DNA from: Janthinobacterium sp. 64 | GTDB taxonomy: Bacteria > Pseudomonadota > Gammaproteobacteria > Burkholderiales > Burkholderiaceae_D | DNA length: 64,000 bases | Direction of reading: 5' to 3' | Assembly: GCF_002813325.1 (NCBI RefSeq) | Contig: NZ_PHUG01000001.1 | Location: 3,348,001-3,412,000 of the forward strand | Shown here: positions 7,537 through 18,503 of the stretch, in pieces | Position numbering within the stretch: position 1 is the first letter of the stretch | Layout of the letters: each line of letters opens with the position of its first letter | Position numbers and translations under genes: made by a program | The notes under the pieces: model-generated | What the model was told of the DNA's origin: nothing | The model's database searches: none | What the model saw: only the letters and a program-made list of their open reading frames with translations

Positions 7537-9402
7537 TTATTTGCTCGTGCCCGGCACCCACACCGTGCCGATCGACAAGGTCGTCAGCTTTTTCTTGCGG
7601 CCATACCAGAGGTTGACCACGCCGCGCGACACGAACACGGAGGAGAACATCGACGTCAGGATGCCCAGGCAATGCACGACGGCAAAGCCGCGCACGGGAC
7701 CGCTGCCGAAGGCCAGCAATGCCAGGCCGACGATCAGGGTGGTCACGTTCGAGTCGAGAATCGTGGCCCATGCACGGTCGAAGCCGGCGGCGATCGCCGC
7801 TTGCGGCGTACTGCCGGCACGCAACTCTTCACGGATACGTTCATTGATCAGCACGTTGGCGTCAATCGCCATGCCCAGCGCCAGCGCGATCGCGGCGATA
7901 CCTGGCAAGGTCAGCGTCACCTGGATCATGGACAGCAAGCCGACCAGCAGCAGCAGGTTGGTGGCCAGGGCCAGCACGCTGAAGGCGCCGAACAGCATGT
8001 AGTAGGCGATCATGAAGATGGCGATGGCGATGAAGCCATACATGGTCGAATGGAAGCCCTTGGCGATGTTTTCGGCGCCCAGTTGCGGTCCGATCGTGCG
8101 TTCCTCGATGACGGTCATCGGTGCGGACAAGGCGCCCGAGCGCAGCAGCAGCGCCAGTTCATTCGCGTTTTCCGCGCCGCCCATGCCCGTGATCTGGAAG
8201 CGCGAACCGAGTTCCTGCTGGATGGTCGCCACCGACAGCACTTCCGGCTTGCCCTTTTCAAACAGCACGATAGCCATGCGCTTGCCTACGCGATCGCGCG
8301 TCGCTTCGCGCATCTTGCGGCCGCCGTCGCCGTTCAGGTCGATCGACACGGCCGCTTGCTGGTTCTGGTCGAAGCTGGCCGTGGCGCTGGAGATATAGTC
8401 GCCCGTCAGGATCACGTCTTTCGACAGCACGACAGGGACGCCCTTGCCAACGGTAAACAATTCCGAGTTGAACGGGATGGCGCTCGACAGTTCGGTGTTG
8501 GGCACGATGCTTTCATCGACCAGGCGCACTTCCAGCGTCGCCGTGCGGCCGATGATGGCTTTCGCGCGGGCCACGTCCTGCACGCCAGGCAGTTGCACCA
8601 CGATGCGGTCAGGACCCTGCTGCTGAATCAGCGGCTCGGCCACGCCCAGCTCGTTGACGCGCTTGGACAGGGTGGAGATATTCTGTTTCACGCCTTCGTC
8701 GATGGTCGCTTTCAGGGCGGCCGGTTTCAGGGTGATGTTCAGTTTCAGATCGCTGCCTTCGCCCGCATCGGCGAACGCCAGCTCCGTCATCTGGTCGGAC
8801 AGGACATTTTTAGCTTTCACGCGCGTTTCCGCGTCACGGAAGTTGATTTGCACGCTGTCGCCCACGCGCTCGATGCCGGCGTGGCGGATATTCTTGTCGC
8901 GCAACACGCTACGCGCGGCGGACTGGACGCCCTGGACTTTCTTGTTCAGTACGGCTTTCGCATCGACCTGCATCAGGAAGTGCACGCCGCCGCGCAAGTC
9001 CAGGCCCAGGAACATGGGCAAGGCATGCAGCTTTTGCATCCACATCGGGGTGTTCGCTTGCAGGTTGACCGTCACGATGTACGCGGGGTCGCTGGCATCG
9101 GAATTGAGGTCCTTTTCCAGTACCAGTTTTGCCTTGAACTGGGTATCGGGATCGGCGAAACGCACGCGCACGGAGGCGAGGTTGCCAGCGCCATCCATGG
9201 TGACACCTTCCGACTTGACGTTTTCTTTCGTCAATATTTCCGCGACTTGCGTCATCAGTTCGCCCGTCACTTTGACGGTCGACTTGCCGCTGGTTACTTG
9301 CAGCGCCGGTGATTCACCGAAATAATTGGGTGCCGTATAGAGTGCGCCCAGCAATAAGGCGACGACGATGATGATGTATTTCCAGGCAGGATAGCGATTC
9401 AT
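7537..9402 (-). CDS. secD: Protein translocase subunit SecD
   Basis: 621 residues, usual length. A TM helix at the N-terminus (YIIIVVALLLGALYTAPNYF) is followed by a large periplasmic P1 region containing the signature DLRGGVHFLMQVD. The C-terminal six-helix RND-like domain includes IPGIAAIALALGMAIDANVL and the NERIREELR loop. It partners SecF in the inner membrane. The start ATG at 9402 reads MNRYPAWKYIIIV. A 95 bp leader separates it from yajC and holds two hairpins (see separate entry). Confidence 0.97.
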   Translation of the reverse strand: MNRYPAWKYIIIVVALLLGALYTAPNYFGESPALQVTSGKSTVKVTGELMTQVAEILTKENVKSEGVTMDGAGNLASVRVRFADPDTQFKAKLVLEKDLNSDASDPAYIVTVNLQANTPMWMQKLHALPMFLGLDLRGGVHFLMQVDAKAVLNKKVQGVQSAARSVLRDKNIRHAGIERVGDSVQINFRDAETRVKAKNVLSDQMTELAFADAGEGSDLKLNITLKPAALKATIDEGVKQNISTLSKRVNELGVAEPLIQQQGPDRIVVQLPGVQDVARAKAIIGRTATLEVRLVDESIVPNTELSSAIPFNSELFTVGKGVPVVLSKDVILTGDYISSATASFDQNQQAAVSIDLNGDGGRKMREATRDRVGKRMAIVLFEKGKPEVLSVATIQQELGSRFQITGMGGAENANELALLLRSGALSAPMTVIEERTIGPQLGAENIAKGFHSTMYGFIAIAIFMIAYYMLFGAFSVLALATNLLLLVGLLSMIQVTLTLPGIAAIALALGMAIDANVLINERIREELRAGSTPQAAIAAGFDRAWATILDSNVTTLIVGLALLAFGSGPVRGFAVVHCLGILTSMFSSVFVSRGVVNLWYGRKKKLTTLSIGTVWVPGTSK

Positions 9403-9442
9403 ATTGATTCAGCGTTCAGTGTTGAGCGTCGGAGGCGTCGCG

Positions 9443-9486
9443 AGGGGCGGCGGATAGCCGCCCCGGTCATCATTGCCTAGGCAATG
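9443..9486 (-). promoter_or_regulatory. Two hairpins in the yajC-secD spacer
   Basis: GGGGCGGC-GGATA-GCCGCCCC is a perfect 8 bp GC stem, and CATTGCCTAGGCAATG (9471-9486) is a perfect 16 bp palindrome directly after the yajC stop. No T tract follows either on the minus strand, so simple termination is unlikely. RNA processing or stability control of the secDF part of the message is possible (inference). Confidence 0.5.
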
Positions 9487-9497
9487 ACAGCGAGGAA

Positions 9498-9830
9498 TTA
9501 CAGCGCCTTCAGGGTGCCTTTAGGCAGCAAGGTAGTGATGGAGCTCTTTTGCACCGTGATTTCGGTGCCGGTCGCCACTTCGATGGTGACGTAAGCGTCC
9601 ACTACCTTGACAACACGGCCCAGCATGCCGCCAGCGGTGACGACTTCGTCACCCTTGGCCAGCGCGTCCATCATCGCCCGTTGTTCTTTGGCGCGTTTTT
9701 GCTGTGGGCGGATCATCAGGAAATACATGACCACGAACATCAATACCAGCGGCAAGAAGCTGGTCAGGTTGCCGCCGAGGCCCAGGGCGTCGGTTGGGGC
9801 TTGCGCATAAGCGTTGGAAATGAAAAACAC
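9498..9830 (-). CDS. yajC: Sec translocase accessory subunit YajC
   Basis: 110 residues from a GTG start at 9830, the same length as E. coli YajC; GGAG lies 5 bases upstream. The longer frame upstream adds 31 implausible residues. It has a short N-terminal segment (VFFISNAYAQAPTDALG), one TM helix (LTSFLPLVLMFVVMYFLMI), the conserved RPQQKRAKEQRAMMDAL and the GDEVVTAGGMLGRV motif. YajC associates with SecDF in the inner membrane. It lies between tgt and secD in the canonical operon. Confidence 0.95.
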   Translation of the reverse strand: MFFISNAYAQAPTDALGLGGNLTSFLPLVLMFVVMYFLMIRPQQKRAKEQRAMMDALAKGDEVVTAGGMLGRVVKVVDAYVTIEVATGTEITVQKSSITTLLPKGTLKAL

Positions 9831-10026
9831 GGTGACTCCAGTTCTAATCAGTTTGAAAAAATAGCGCTGTATTCTAGCATTGGCAATCCGCCAAGCCTCC
9901 AATTGCAGGCATGGCAGCTTCAAATGGGGCTAAAAAGGCATTATGCAATGCTTTATCGCCCCCGTCCAAGCACCAATACACAAAACTTCCAGCCCTGCTG
10001 CCGCCAGGGCGCAGGCTAAGCTTTTC

Positions 10027-12224
<2,198 letters not shown>

Positions 12225-12402
12225 GCGTTTTGCTTCAAAAGTACGTCAAAAATGATTAGGAGTGCGCAATGGAACATCTGGCACTATACTGTGCGCCTAT
12301 ACAGGCATTACAATAATCCGCCGCAACAATTTCCGACTGCGGTACGCACAGGGTGTGCCGGACAACCCTCTATTTTACGCTAGCGGCACCAAAACCTTGC
12401 AT

Positions 12403-14505
12403 ATGTCCGAACCCAAGCCCGATCTTCCTCCCGCAGCCAAGCCGGCCGCGAAGCCGAAAGCCGTCAAAAAAGTGGTCAGCACGGAAAGCCGGCTGGCCAA
12501 ACTGGGCTTGCGCACGGATATGGACCTGGTGCTGCACTTGCCGATGCGCTACGAGGACGAGACCAAGGTCTACACCATACGCGACGCCTGCCTGCGCGGC
12601 GGCGAGTCGTGGCAGGTCGAGGGCGTCGTCACCAAATGCGAAGTCAATTTCAAGCCGCGCAAGCAGCTGCTGGTGACGATCGCCGACGAAACGGGCAATT
12701 TGCTGCTGCGTTTCATGAATTTCTATGGCAGCCAGGTCAAGCAACTGGCCGAAGGCACGCGCGTGCGTGCGCGCGCCGAACTCAAACACGGTTTTTTTGG
12801 CGCCGAGATGGTGCACCCGACGTATAAGGTGGTCAACGAAGGCGCGCCGCTGCCCACGGCGCTGACGCCCGTGTACCCGTCCGGCGAAGGCTTGTCGCAG
12901 CACGTGCTGCGGCGCGAGATCGCCGACGCCATGCGCCGCATCGACTGGCAAGACACCTTGCCCGACGAGCTGCTGCAGCAAATGCAGCTGTCGCCGTTCC
13001 GCGCCGCCGTGCACCTGCTGCACTATCCGCCGCAGGACATCGATGAAAGCGCGCTGATGGACCGCTCGCACCCGGCCTGGGTGCGCATGAAGTTCGATGA
13101 GCTGCTGGCGCAGCAACTGTCGCTCAAACGCGCCCAGCGCGCGCGCCGCTCAAAAGGCGCGGCGTCCCTGCCCATCGTCGGGACTTTATCGAATGCCTTC
13201 GGCGCCGCCCTGCCCTTCAAGCTGACGGGCGCGCAGGCGCGCGTGCTCGAAGAAATCCGCGCCGACCTGCACCAGCCGTATCCGATGCAGCGTCTGCTGC
13301 AGGGCGACGTCGGCAGCGGCAAGACGGTCGTCGCCGCCCTGTCCGCCACGCAGGCGATCGACAGCGGCTACCAGGCCGCGCTGATGGCGCCCACGGAGAT
13401 CCTGGCCGAGCAGCACTTCCGCAAGATCGCCGCCTGGATGGAGCCGCTGGGCGTGAAGGTGGCGTGGCTGACGGGCAGCCTGAAGAAAAAAGAAAAGACG
13501 GCGGCGCTGGCCCTGATCGAATCGGGCGAAGCGCAACTGGTGATCGGCACGCATGCGCTGATCCAGGATAACGTGCTGTTCGCCAAACTGGGCCTGGTCA
13601 TCGTCGACGAGCAGCACCGCTTCGGCGTGGGCCAGCGCCTGACCCTGCGCAACAAGGGCGACAGCGCGGCCGTGCCGCACCAGCTGATGATGTCAGCCAC
13701 GCCGATCCCGCGCACCCTGGCCATGACCTATTACGCCGACCTGGAAGTGTCGGTGATCGACGAACTGCCACCGGGCCGCAGCCCCATCGTCACGCGCGCC
13801 ATCGACCAGAACCGGCGCGACGAAGTCATCGCCCGCGTGTATGCGGCCGCGCTGGAAGGCCGGCAGGTGTACTGGGTCTGCCCGCTGATCGAGGAATCGG
13901 AAGCGCTGCAGCTGCAAACGGCCACCGACACCTACATGATGCTGGCCGAAGCCCTGCCCGCGCTGCAGGTGGGCCTCGTGCACGGCCGTTTGAAGCCGGC
14001 GGAAAAGCAGGCAGTGATGGATGCCTTCATCGCCGGCCAGATCCACGTGCTGGTGGCCACCACCGTCATCGAGGTGGGCGTCGACGTGCCGAACGCCTCG
14101 CTGATGGTGATCGAACACGCCGAGCGTTTTGGTTTGTCACAGCTGCACCAGCTGCGCGGCCGCGTGGGCCGCGGCACGGCGGCCAGCGTCTGCCTGCTGC
14201 TGTATCAGGGCCCGCTGGGCGGCGTGGCGCGCCAGCGTTTGATGACCATGCGCGAGACGACGGACGGTTTTGAAATCGCCCGCCGCGACCTGGAAATCCG
14301 CGGCCCCGGGGAATTCCTCGGCGCGCGCCAGTCCGGCCAGGCCATGCTGCGCTTCGCCGACCTGGAGACGGATCAATGGTTAGTAGATCAGGCACGCGAC
14401 GTGGCGCACGATCTGCTGCATGCCACCACCGCGGCCGCGGCGGCCACCGTGGAAGCGCATCTGGCGCGCTGGCTGGGGGGAAAAGAGGAGTTTTTGAAGG
14501 TGTAG
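12403..14505 (+). CDS. recG: ATP-dependent DNA helicase RecG
   Basis: 700 residues from the ATG at 12403 (MSEPKPDLPP); the open frame extends further upstream but without coding character. The N-terminal wedge/OB domain (LRTDMDLVLHLPMRYEDET, LLRFMNFYG) is followed by a superfamily 2 helicase core: Walker A in LLQGDVGSGKTVVAAL, the RecG-type DEQH box in VIVDEQHRFGVGQRL, MSATPIPRTLAMTYY, TTVIEVGVDVPNAS and the arginine-finger motif QLRGRVGRG, then TRG-like residues to the C-terminus. RecG remodels stalled forks and R-loops. Monocistronic as far as can be seen. Confidence 0.97.
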   Translation: MSEPKPDLPPAAKPAAKPKAVKKVVSTESRLAKLGLRTDMDLVLHLPMRYEDETKVYTIRDACLRGGESWQVEGVVTKCEVNFKPRKQLLVTIADETGNLLLRFMNFYGSQVKQLAEGTRVRARAELKHGFFGAEMVHPTYKVVNEGAPLPTALTPVYPSGEGLSQHVLRREIADAMRRIDWQDTLPDELLQQMQLSPFRAAVHLLHYPPQDIDESALMDRSHPAWVRMKFDELLAQQLSLKRAQRARRSKGAASLPIVGTLSNAFGAALPFKLTGAQARVLEEIRADLHQPYPMQRLLQGDVGSGKTVVAALSATQAIDSGYQAALMAPTEILAEQHFRKIAAWMEPLGVKVAWLTGSLKKKEKTAALALIESGEAQLVIGTHALIQDNVLFAKLGLVIVDEQHRFGVGQRLTLRNKGDSAAVPHQLMMSATPIPRTLAMTYYADLEVSVIDELPPGRSPIVTRAIDQNRRDEVIARVYAAALEGRQVYWVCPLIEESEALQLQTATDTYMMLAEALPALQVGLVHGRLKPAEKQAVMDAFIAGQIHVLVATTVIEVGVDVPNASLMVIEHAERFGLSQLHQLRGRVGRGTAASVCLLLYQGPLGGVARQRLMTMRETTDGFEIARRDLEIRGPGEFLGARQSGQAMLRFADLETDQWLVDQARDVAHDLLHATTAAAAATVEAHLARWLGGKEEFLKV

Positions 14506-14531
14506 ATCGGGTATTGCCTGCTTGCGGATGT

Positions 14532-14617
14532 TGTCGGATTACGGCCTCACGGCCTAATCCGACCTACGCAAAAAATACGCCGTGGTAGGTCGGATTAGCG
14601 TAGCGTAATCCGACAAC
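14532..14617. repeat. REP pair (head-to-head palindromic repeats), left of the RAYT gene
   Basis: Two REP elements sharing the core GTCGGATTA/TAATCCGAC. The first (14532-14569) has a GCC-TCAC-GGC centre and ends CCTACGC. The second (14585-14617) begins GTAGGTCGGATTA, has a GCGTAGCG centre and ends ACAAC. Their distinguishing ends are inverted relative to each other, i.e. a BIME/REPIN-type doublet. Each folds into a hairpin of at least 9 bp. It lies between recG and the transposase gene. Confidence 0.85.
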
Positions 14618-14631
14618 ATTGTTGACCCCGC

Positions 14632-15123
14632 CTACTCCCGCCCGACACCCGCCACATCCACACCATCCCCGCCCCAATCCGCAGCACACCATCCCTGCCT
14701 TGCATACCGGTGAAAACTGGAATACGGCCAATCGATGACTTTGTTCACAAGGTCATGCTTGACGGGGTTGTAGTGGATGTAATCGACGTGGTTTGCGAAG
14801 TCGCGCTCATCGCGCAAGACATGCTCCCAATACCGCTGCTGCCAGACATTTTCAAGATCGCAGCGCTTGCTGAACCACGCCTTGATCAAGCGCCAGCGCG
14901 TCATGAAATCGGCATCACTATCCGGCAAGGTCCAGATGCAGTGCAGATGGTCAGGCAGGATGACGATGGCATCGATAGCGAATGGCCGTTGATGCCGCAC
15001 GGCGCGGAAAGCGTCGCGCAGCAAATCCACGGCAATGGCGGTGGCAAACACGGGCCGGCGATGAGCCGCCACCACCGTGAAGAAAAAGCTGCCGCCTGGC
15101 TGGGATGCGCGTCGGTATCGCAT
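14632..15123 (-). CDS. REP-associated tyrosine transposase (RAYT, IS200/Y1-like)
   Basis: 163 residues, family-typical. The H-x-H metal motif lies in LPDHLHCIW (His59 and His61), and the presumed catalytic Tyr117 in DYIHYNPVKHDLV, which is the RAYT version of the Y1 motif. RYRRASQPGGSFFFTVVAAH is the usual N-terminus. RAYTs are single-copy domesticated relatives of IS200/IS605 transposases that recognise and probably mobilise REP/REPIN sequences; here such sequences flank the gene on both sides. The frame is intact with all catalytic residues in place, so it is probably functional. Confidence 0.92.
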   Translation of the reverse strand: MRYRRASQPGGSFFFTVVAAHRRPVFATAIAVDLLRDAFRAVRHQRPFAIDAIVILPDHLHCIWTLPDSDADFMTRWRLIKAWFSKRCDLENVWQQRYWEHVLRDERDFANHVDYIHYNPVKHDLVNKVIDWPYSSFHRYARQGWCAADWGGDGVDVAGVGRE

Positions 15124-15135
15124 GGTTTCAAAGTA

Positions 15136-15308
15136 TTGTCGGATTACGGCCTTCGGCCTAAGCGCCCTCGGTATTGTTTATTTTCGGGTGTTGTCGGATT
15201 ACGGCCTTCGGCCTAATCCGACCTACGCGATGTACGCGATATACGCGGCAATAGGTCGGGTAGGTCGGATTAGCGTAGCGTAATCCGACTTCCAGCGTAA
15301 TCCGACTT
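15136..15308. repeat. REP cluster right of the RAYT gene
   Basis: Contains a degenerate copy (15136-15160, right arm broken), an intact copy (15191-15228, GTCGGATTA-CGGCC-TT-CGGCC-TAATCCGAC then CTACGCG), an inverted intact copy (15259-15291, centre GCGTAGCG), and a half copy (about 15296-15308). Same core as the left pair. The array begins 12 bp upstream of the RAYT start codon, so its promoter must lie within or beyond the repeats. Confidence 0.85.
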
Positions 15309-15336
15309 CACGCAAACCACCTTGCGCCCACGCAGC

Positions 15337-15462
15337 CTACATGCACATCCAGAAGCGGTTCGCCAGGTCGAGCATGAAGTCGGGCCGCAGATAGGCGAGG
15401 AAGACGAGGGCCAGCAGGGCGGCGCCGGCCAGGCGCCACAGCCATGTGCGCCAGCTGGCCAT
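15337..15462 (-). CDS. 41-residue single-pass membrane microprotein
   Basis: Starts MASWRTWLWRLAGAALLALV and continues FLAYLRPDFMLDLANRFWMCM, i.e. one TM helix (~8-24) and a short amphipathic tail. Its ATG shares one base with the stop of the MFS transporter (TAATG at 15460-15464), strong evidence for translational coupling. A longer frame upstream runs inside the MFS gene and is not credible. It could be a small subunit or regulator of the transporter (inference); no family recognised. Confidence 0.65.
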   Translation of the reverse strand: MASWRTWLWRLAGAALLALVFLAYLRPDFMLDLANRFWMCM

Positions 15463-16676
15463 TATGCCGCCACCGCCACGCGCTTGACGGCGCGCTCGTC
15501 GATGGGCAAGTTGATCAGCGCGGCCAGCAAGCCCAGGCCGATGGTGATCATCCACACGATGTGGTAACTACCCTGGTGCTCGTACAGATAGCCGCCCAGC
15601 CAGGCACCGAGGAAACTGCCCACCTGGTGCGAGAAGAACACCATCCCGGCCAGCATCGACAAGTGCTTGACGCCGAAGATGCCGGCGATGATGCCGTTCG
15701 TCAGCGGCACGGTCGACAGCCACAGCACGCCCATGCCGGCGGCGAACAGGTACACGGACCACGCCGACAAGGGCGCCAGCAGGAACGCGGTGATGACCAC
15801 GGCGCGCATCACGTAGATGGCCGACAGCAGGTAGCGCTTGGCGATCTTGCCACCGAGTTTGCCCGCATAGTAGGAGCCGACGATGTTGAACAGGCCGATC
15901 AGCGCCAGCGCCGTGACGGCGACGTTCGGGTTCATCAGGCCCTGATCCTTCAGGTAGGCCGGCAAGTGTACGCCGATGAAGACGAGCTGGAAACCGCAGA
16001 CAAAATAGCCGGCCAGCAGCAGCCAGAACGAGCGGCTGGCGATGGCTTCGCTGAAGGCGGCACCCACGCTTTGCTGCGGGCCGCTGGCGTGCGAGACGGG
16101 CGGTTCGCGCAGGTAAAAGGCCATCGGGATCATCGCCAGCAGCACCAGTGCGGCCAGCACATAAAAGGCGTTTTGCCAGCCCACGGCGGAAATCAGCTGC
16201 TGCTCCACCGGCATCATCAGGAACTGGCCGAACGAGCCGGCCGCCGACGAAATGCCGAAAGCCCACGAGCGCTGCTCGGGCGGCGCGCTGCGGCCGATGA
16301 TGCCGCTGATGGCGCCAAAGGCCGTGCAGGCCAGCGCCAGGCCGATGAAGATGCCGGAACCGACAATGAACAGGGTGGGCTGCGTCACGAGTGCCATCCA
16401 CACCAGCCCCGCCATGTAACTGATGGCGCCGACGATGACGACGCGCATGGTGCCGAAACGGTCGGCCGCCATGCCGGCGAACGGGCCGAAGACGCCCCAC
16501 ATCAGGTTTTGCATGGCCAGCGCCAGCGAATACGTTTCACGCGTCCAGCCATGCGCTTGCGAGATCGGCTGCATCCAGAAGCCCAGGCCGTGGCGAACAC
16601 CCATCGCCAGGGTCAGGACGACGCCGCTGGCGATGAGGACGGTTTTCAGGCTGGGGCGGGATGAGGACAATGTCAT
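15462..16676 (-). CDS. MFS transporter, monocarboxylate/oxalate-formate type
   Basis: About 404 residues from the ATG at 16676 (MTLSSSRPSLK), with AGGA upstream; a GTG at 16691 overlapping the previous stop is an alternative. It is a twelve-helix major facilitator: helix 1 LIASGVVLTLAMGVRHGLGF, the A-like motif GMAADRFGTMRVV between helices 2 and 3, and the second-half counterpart AGKLGGKIAKRYLL. The paired halves and the RHGLGFWMQP N-terminus resemble monocarboxylate/oxalate-formate antiporter-type carriers. Inner membrane; substrate unknown. It follows the Gfo/Idh gene by ~11 bp and is coupled to the 41-residue membrane protein. Confidence 0.88.
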   Translation of the reverse strand: MTLSSSRPSLKTVLIASGVVLTLAMGVRHGLGFWMQPISQAHGWTRETYSLALAMQNLMWGVFGPFAGMAADRFGTMRVVIVGAISYMAGLVWMALVTQPTLFIVGSGIFIGLALACTAFGAISGIIGRSAPPEQRSWAFGISSAAGSFGQFLMMPVEQQLISAVGWQNAFYVLAALVLLAMIPMAFYLREPPVSHASGPQQSVGAAFSEAIASRSFWLLLAGYFVCGFQLVFIGVHLPAYLKDQGLMNPNVAVTALALIGLFNIVGSYYAGKLGGKIAKRYLLSAIYVMRAVVITAFLLAPLSAWSVYLFAAGMGVLWLSTVPLTNGIIAGIFGVKHLSMLAGMVFFSHQVGSFLGAWLGGYLYEHQGSYHIVWMITIGLGLLAALINLPIDERAVKRVAVAA

Positions 16677-16687
16677 GGGGTTCCTGT

Positions 16688-17677
16688 TCACGCCTGGTCG
16701 GCTTGGTAGACGAGGCCGATCTGGCCGCGCATGGTATCAAGGTTGTGCATCAGCGCCACGCTGTCGGCGTGCGGCATGAGGGGACTTTCCAGCAGGCCGG
16801 CGCGGATGCAGCGCATCGCTTCGATGGCTTCATGCGCGTAGCCGTTGCCCAGATGCGGCATGGCGACGACGCGGCGCGCTCCATCCATCGTTTCGACGAT
16901 CAGATGGTCCGGCTTGTAAAAACGGCTGGGCAGGCGAATGCGCCCCAGGCTGCCGGATATGGTCATTTCCGTCGGCGTCTGCGCGCGCAGGCTGCAGGCG
17001 CAGGACGAGGTGCCGCCGCCAGCGTGCAGCAGCGAGAACACCACCTGTTCGTCGACGCCGGTGGCGCCCATTTCGGCCAGCGCCTGCACCTGCGACACGG
17101 GGCCGAGGAAAAACGCCGCCATCGACAGCGGGTAGATGCCCACGTCAAGCAGCGCGCCGCCCCCCAGTTCCGGGTTGAACATGCGGTGCTCGGGCGGGAA
17201 ATTGGCGACGAAACCGATATCGGCCTGCACTTGCCGCAGCACGCCGATCTCGCCGCTGGCGATGATACGCTGCGCTTCCTGCACGGCAGGCAGGAAACGG
17301 CTCCACATGGCTTCCATCAAAAACAGTTTTTTCTCGCGCGCCAGGCCGACCACGGCCTGCGCTTCGCGCGCATTCATGGTGAACGGTTTTTCGCACACGA
17401 CGTGCTTGCCGGCGGCCAGGCACAGCAAGGCGTTTTCCGCATGCAGGGTGTGCGGCGTGGCGATGTAGATCACGTCCACGTCAGGATCCATGGCCAGCGC
17501 CTGGTAGGAGCCGTGGCAACGTTCGATGCCGAATTCGGCGCCGAAAGCCTGCGCGCCAGTCTCGCTGCGCGAAGCGACCGCCACCAGTTGCGCACCGGGC
17601 GCGTCGCGCAAGCCATTGGCCATCGCGCGGGCGATCTTGCCGGTGCCGAGGATGCCCCAGCGGACGGTGTTTTCCAT
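16688..17677 (-). CDS. Gfo/Idh/MocA family oxidoreductase
   Basis: 329 residues from the ATG at 17677 (MENTVRWGILGTGKIARAMA). The Rossmann NAD(P)-binding motif GILGTGKIA is at residues ~8-16. The family EKP motif is in HVVCEKPFTMNAREA (~93-107), and the substrate-domain landmark GGGALLDVGIYPLSMA follows. These enzymes oxidise or reduce sugars, inositols or trans-dihydrodiols using a tightly bound nicotinamide cofactor. The start is 1 bp after the DUF3025 stop and it runs into the MFS gene, so enzyme and transporter probably handle related compounds (inference). Confidence 0.9.
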   Translation of the reverse strand: MENTVRWGILGTGKIARAMANGLRDAPGAQLVAVASRSETGAQAFGAEFGIERCHGSYQALAMDPDVDVIYIATPHTLHAENALLCLAAGKHVVCEKPFTMNAREAQAVVGLAREKKLFLMEAMWSRFLPAVQEAQRIIASGEIGVLRQVQADIGFVANFPPEHRMFNPELGGGALLDVGIYPLSMAAFFLGPVSQVQALAEMGATGVDEQVVFSLLHAGGGTSSCACSLRAQTPTEMTISGSLGRIRLPSRFYKPDHLIVETMDGARRVVAMPHLGNGYAHEAIEAMRCIRAGLLESPLMPHADSVALMHNLDTMRGQIGLVYQADQA

Positions 17678-17678
17678 G

Positions 17679-18497
17679 CTATTGATCTCTTTCTGCGCCT
17701 GCTGCCTTGCGCTTCGGGCGGAACACCGCCGCGTCATTGTAAAAATCGTCGTCCTGGTTCTCGCACCAGCCGGGTAGACCGAGCACGGGCAGCGGCGTGA
17801 AGTCCGCCGTGGTGAGGCCTTGCTGCGCCAGGTCTTGCGCCACGCGCTCGTCGAGCCAGGTGCGGCGTGCCGCATCATCGAGTGCGAAGTAGGCGTCGCC
17901 GGCGAAGATCACGCGCGTGTGCGCCGTGATGGCCTTGCGCGGCGCCACCAGTTTTTCCATCAGCGCGTGGCCGAACAGCCAGACTTCGGCGTCGCCGCCC
18001 GTGCCAAATTTCTCGCGCTGCGCAATGAATGCGCTGCGCCAGTCGTGCCCGCGCAGCGCCGCTTCCAGCGCGCGTCCGGCATCGCCGTCGCGCAGCACCA
18101 GCAAGGCGGAATTTTCATCGAAAATCGTCGCGCCGTCGCGCGCGGGACCGCGCGATTTGCCGACGCCGGACAAGGCGATCTGCGCCGCCTGCAAGGCGTT
18201 CAGCTGCCGCTTGATGCGGGGGAAGGTCAGCCACACGAGCGCGTTGAAAAAATCGTGCAGATTGTCGCGCGTGGGCACGCCGCCCGTCGCGCCGATGAAC
18301 TCTTCGTAGGCCACGCCTTCGGGCAAGTCCGCTTGCGGCACGAAGGCCAGCGGCAGGCCGGTGGGGTTGCGCAAGTCCAGCGCGCGCGCCCGGCCGTTCA
18401 GCGCGACGATCACCGTGTCTCGCTGCAGGTCCAGCTGCCGTCGCGCCGGCAGCACCGTGGCAAACCAGGGGCGGGTCCAGTCTATCGATGGCAGCAT
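17679..18497 (-). CDS. DUF3025 domain-containing protein
   Basis: 272 residues. The family signature is recognisable in NLHDFFNALVWLTFPRIKRQ (~79-98) and in the C-terminal LPVLGLPGWCENQDDDFYND with the terminal VFRPKRK. Function is not established for the family. It sits 6 bp downstream of pyrC and 1 bp upstream of the Gfo/Idh gene on the same strand, within a tightly packed unit. No signal peptide, so cytoplasmic. Confidence 0.85.
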   Translation of the reverse strand: MLPSIDWTRPWFATVLPARRQLDLQRDTVIVALNGRARALDLRNPTGLPLAFVPQADLPEGVAYEEFIGATGGVPTRDNLHDFFNALVWLTFPRIKRQLNALQAAQIALSGVGKSRGPARDGATIFDENSALLVLRDGDAGRALEAALRGHDWRSAFIAQREKFGTGGDAEVWLFGHALMEKLVAPRKAITAHTRVIFAGDAYFALDDAARRTWLDERVAQDLAQQGLTTADFTPLPVLGLPGWCENQDDDFYNDAAVFRPKRKAAGAERDQ

Positions 18498-18503
18498 GAA
18501 CGC

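Noticed and set aside
7519..9312. 597-codon open frame on the + strand
   Set aside because: Antisense shadow of secD; His/Gln/Arg-rich composition typical of reversed high-GC coding sequence.
12225..12402. Riboswitch upstream of queA or recG
   Set aside because: The divergent 180 bp region shows no preQ1-type pseudoknot pattern or other recognisable aptamer.
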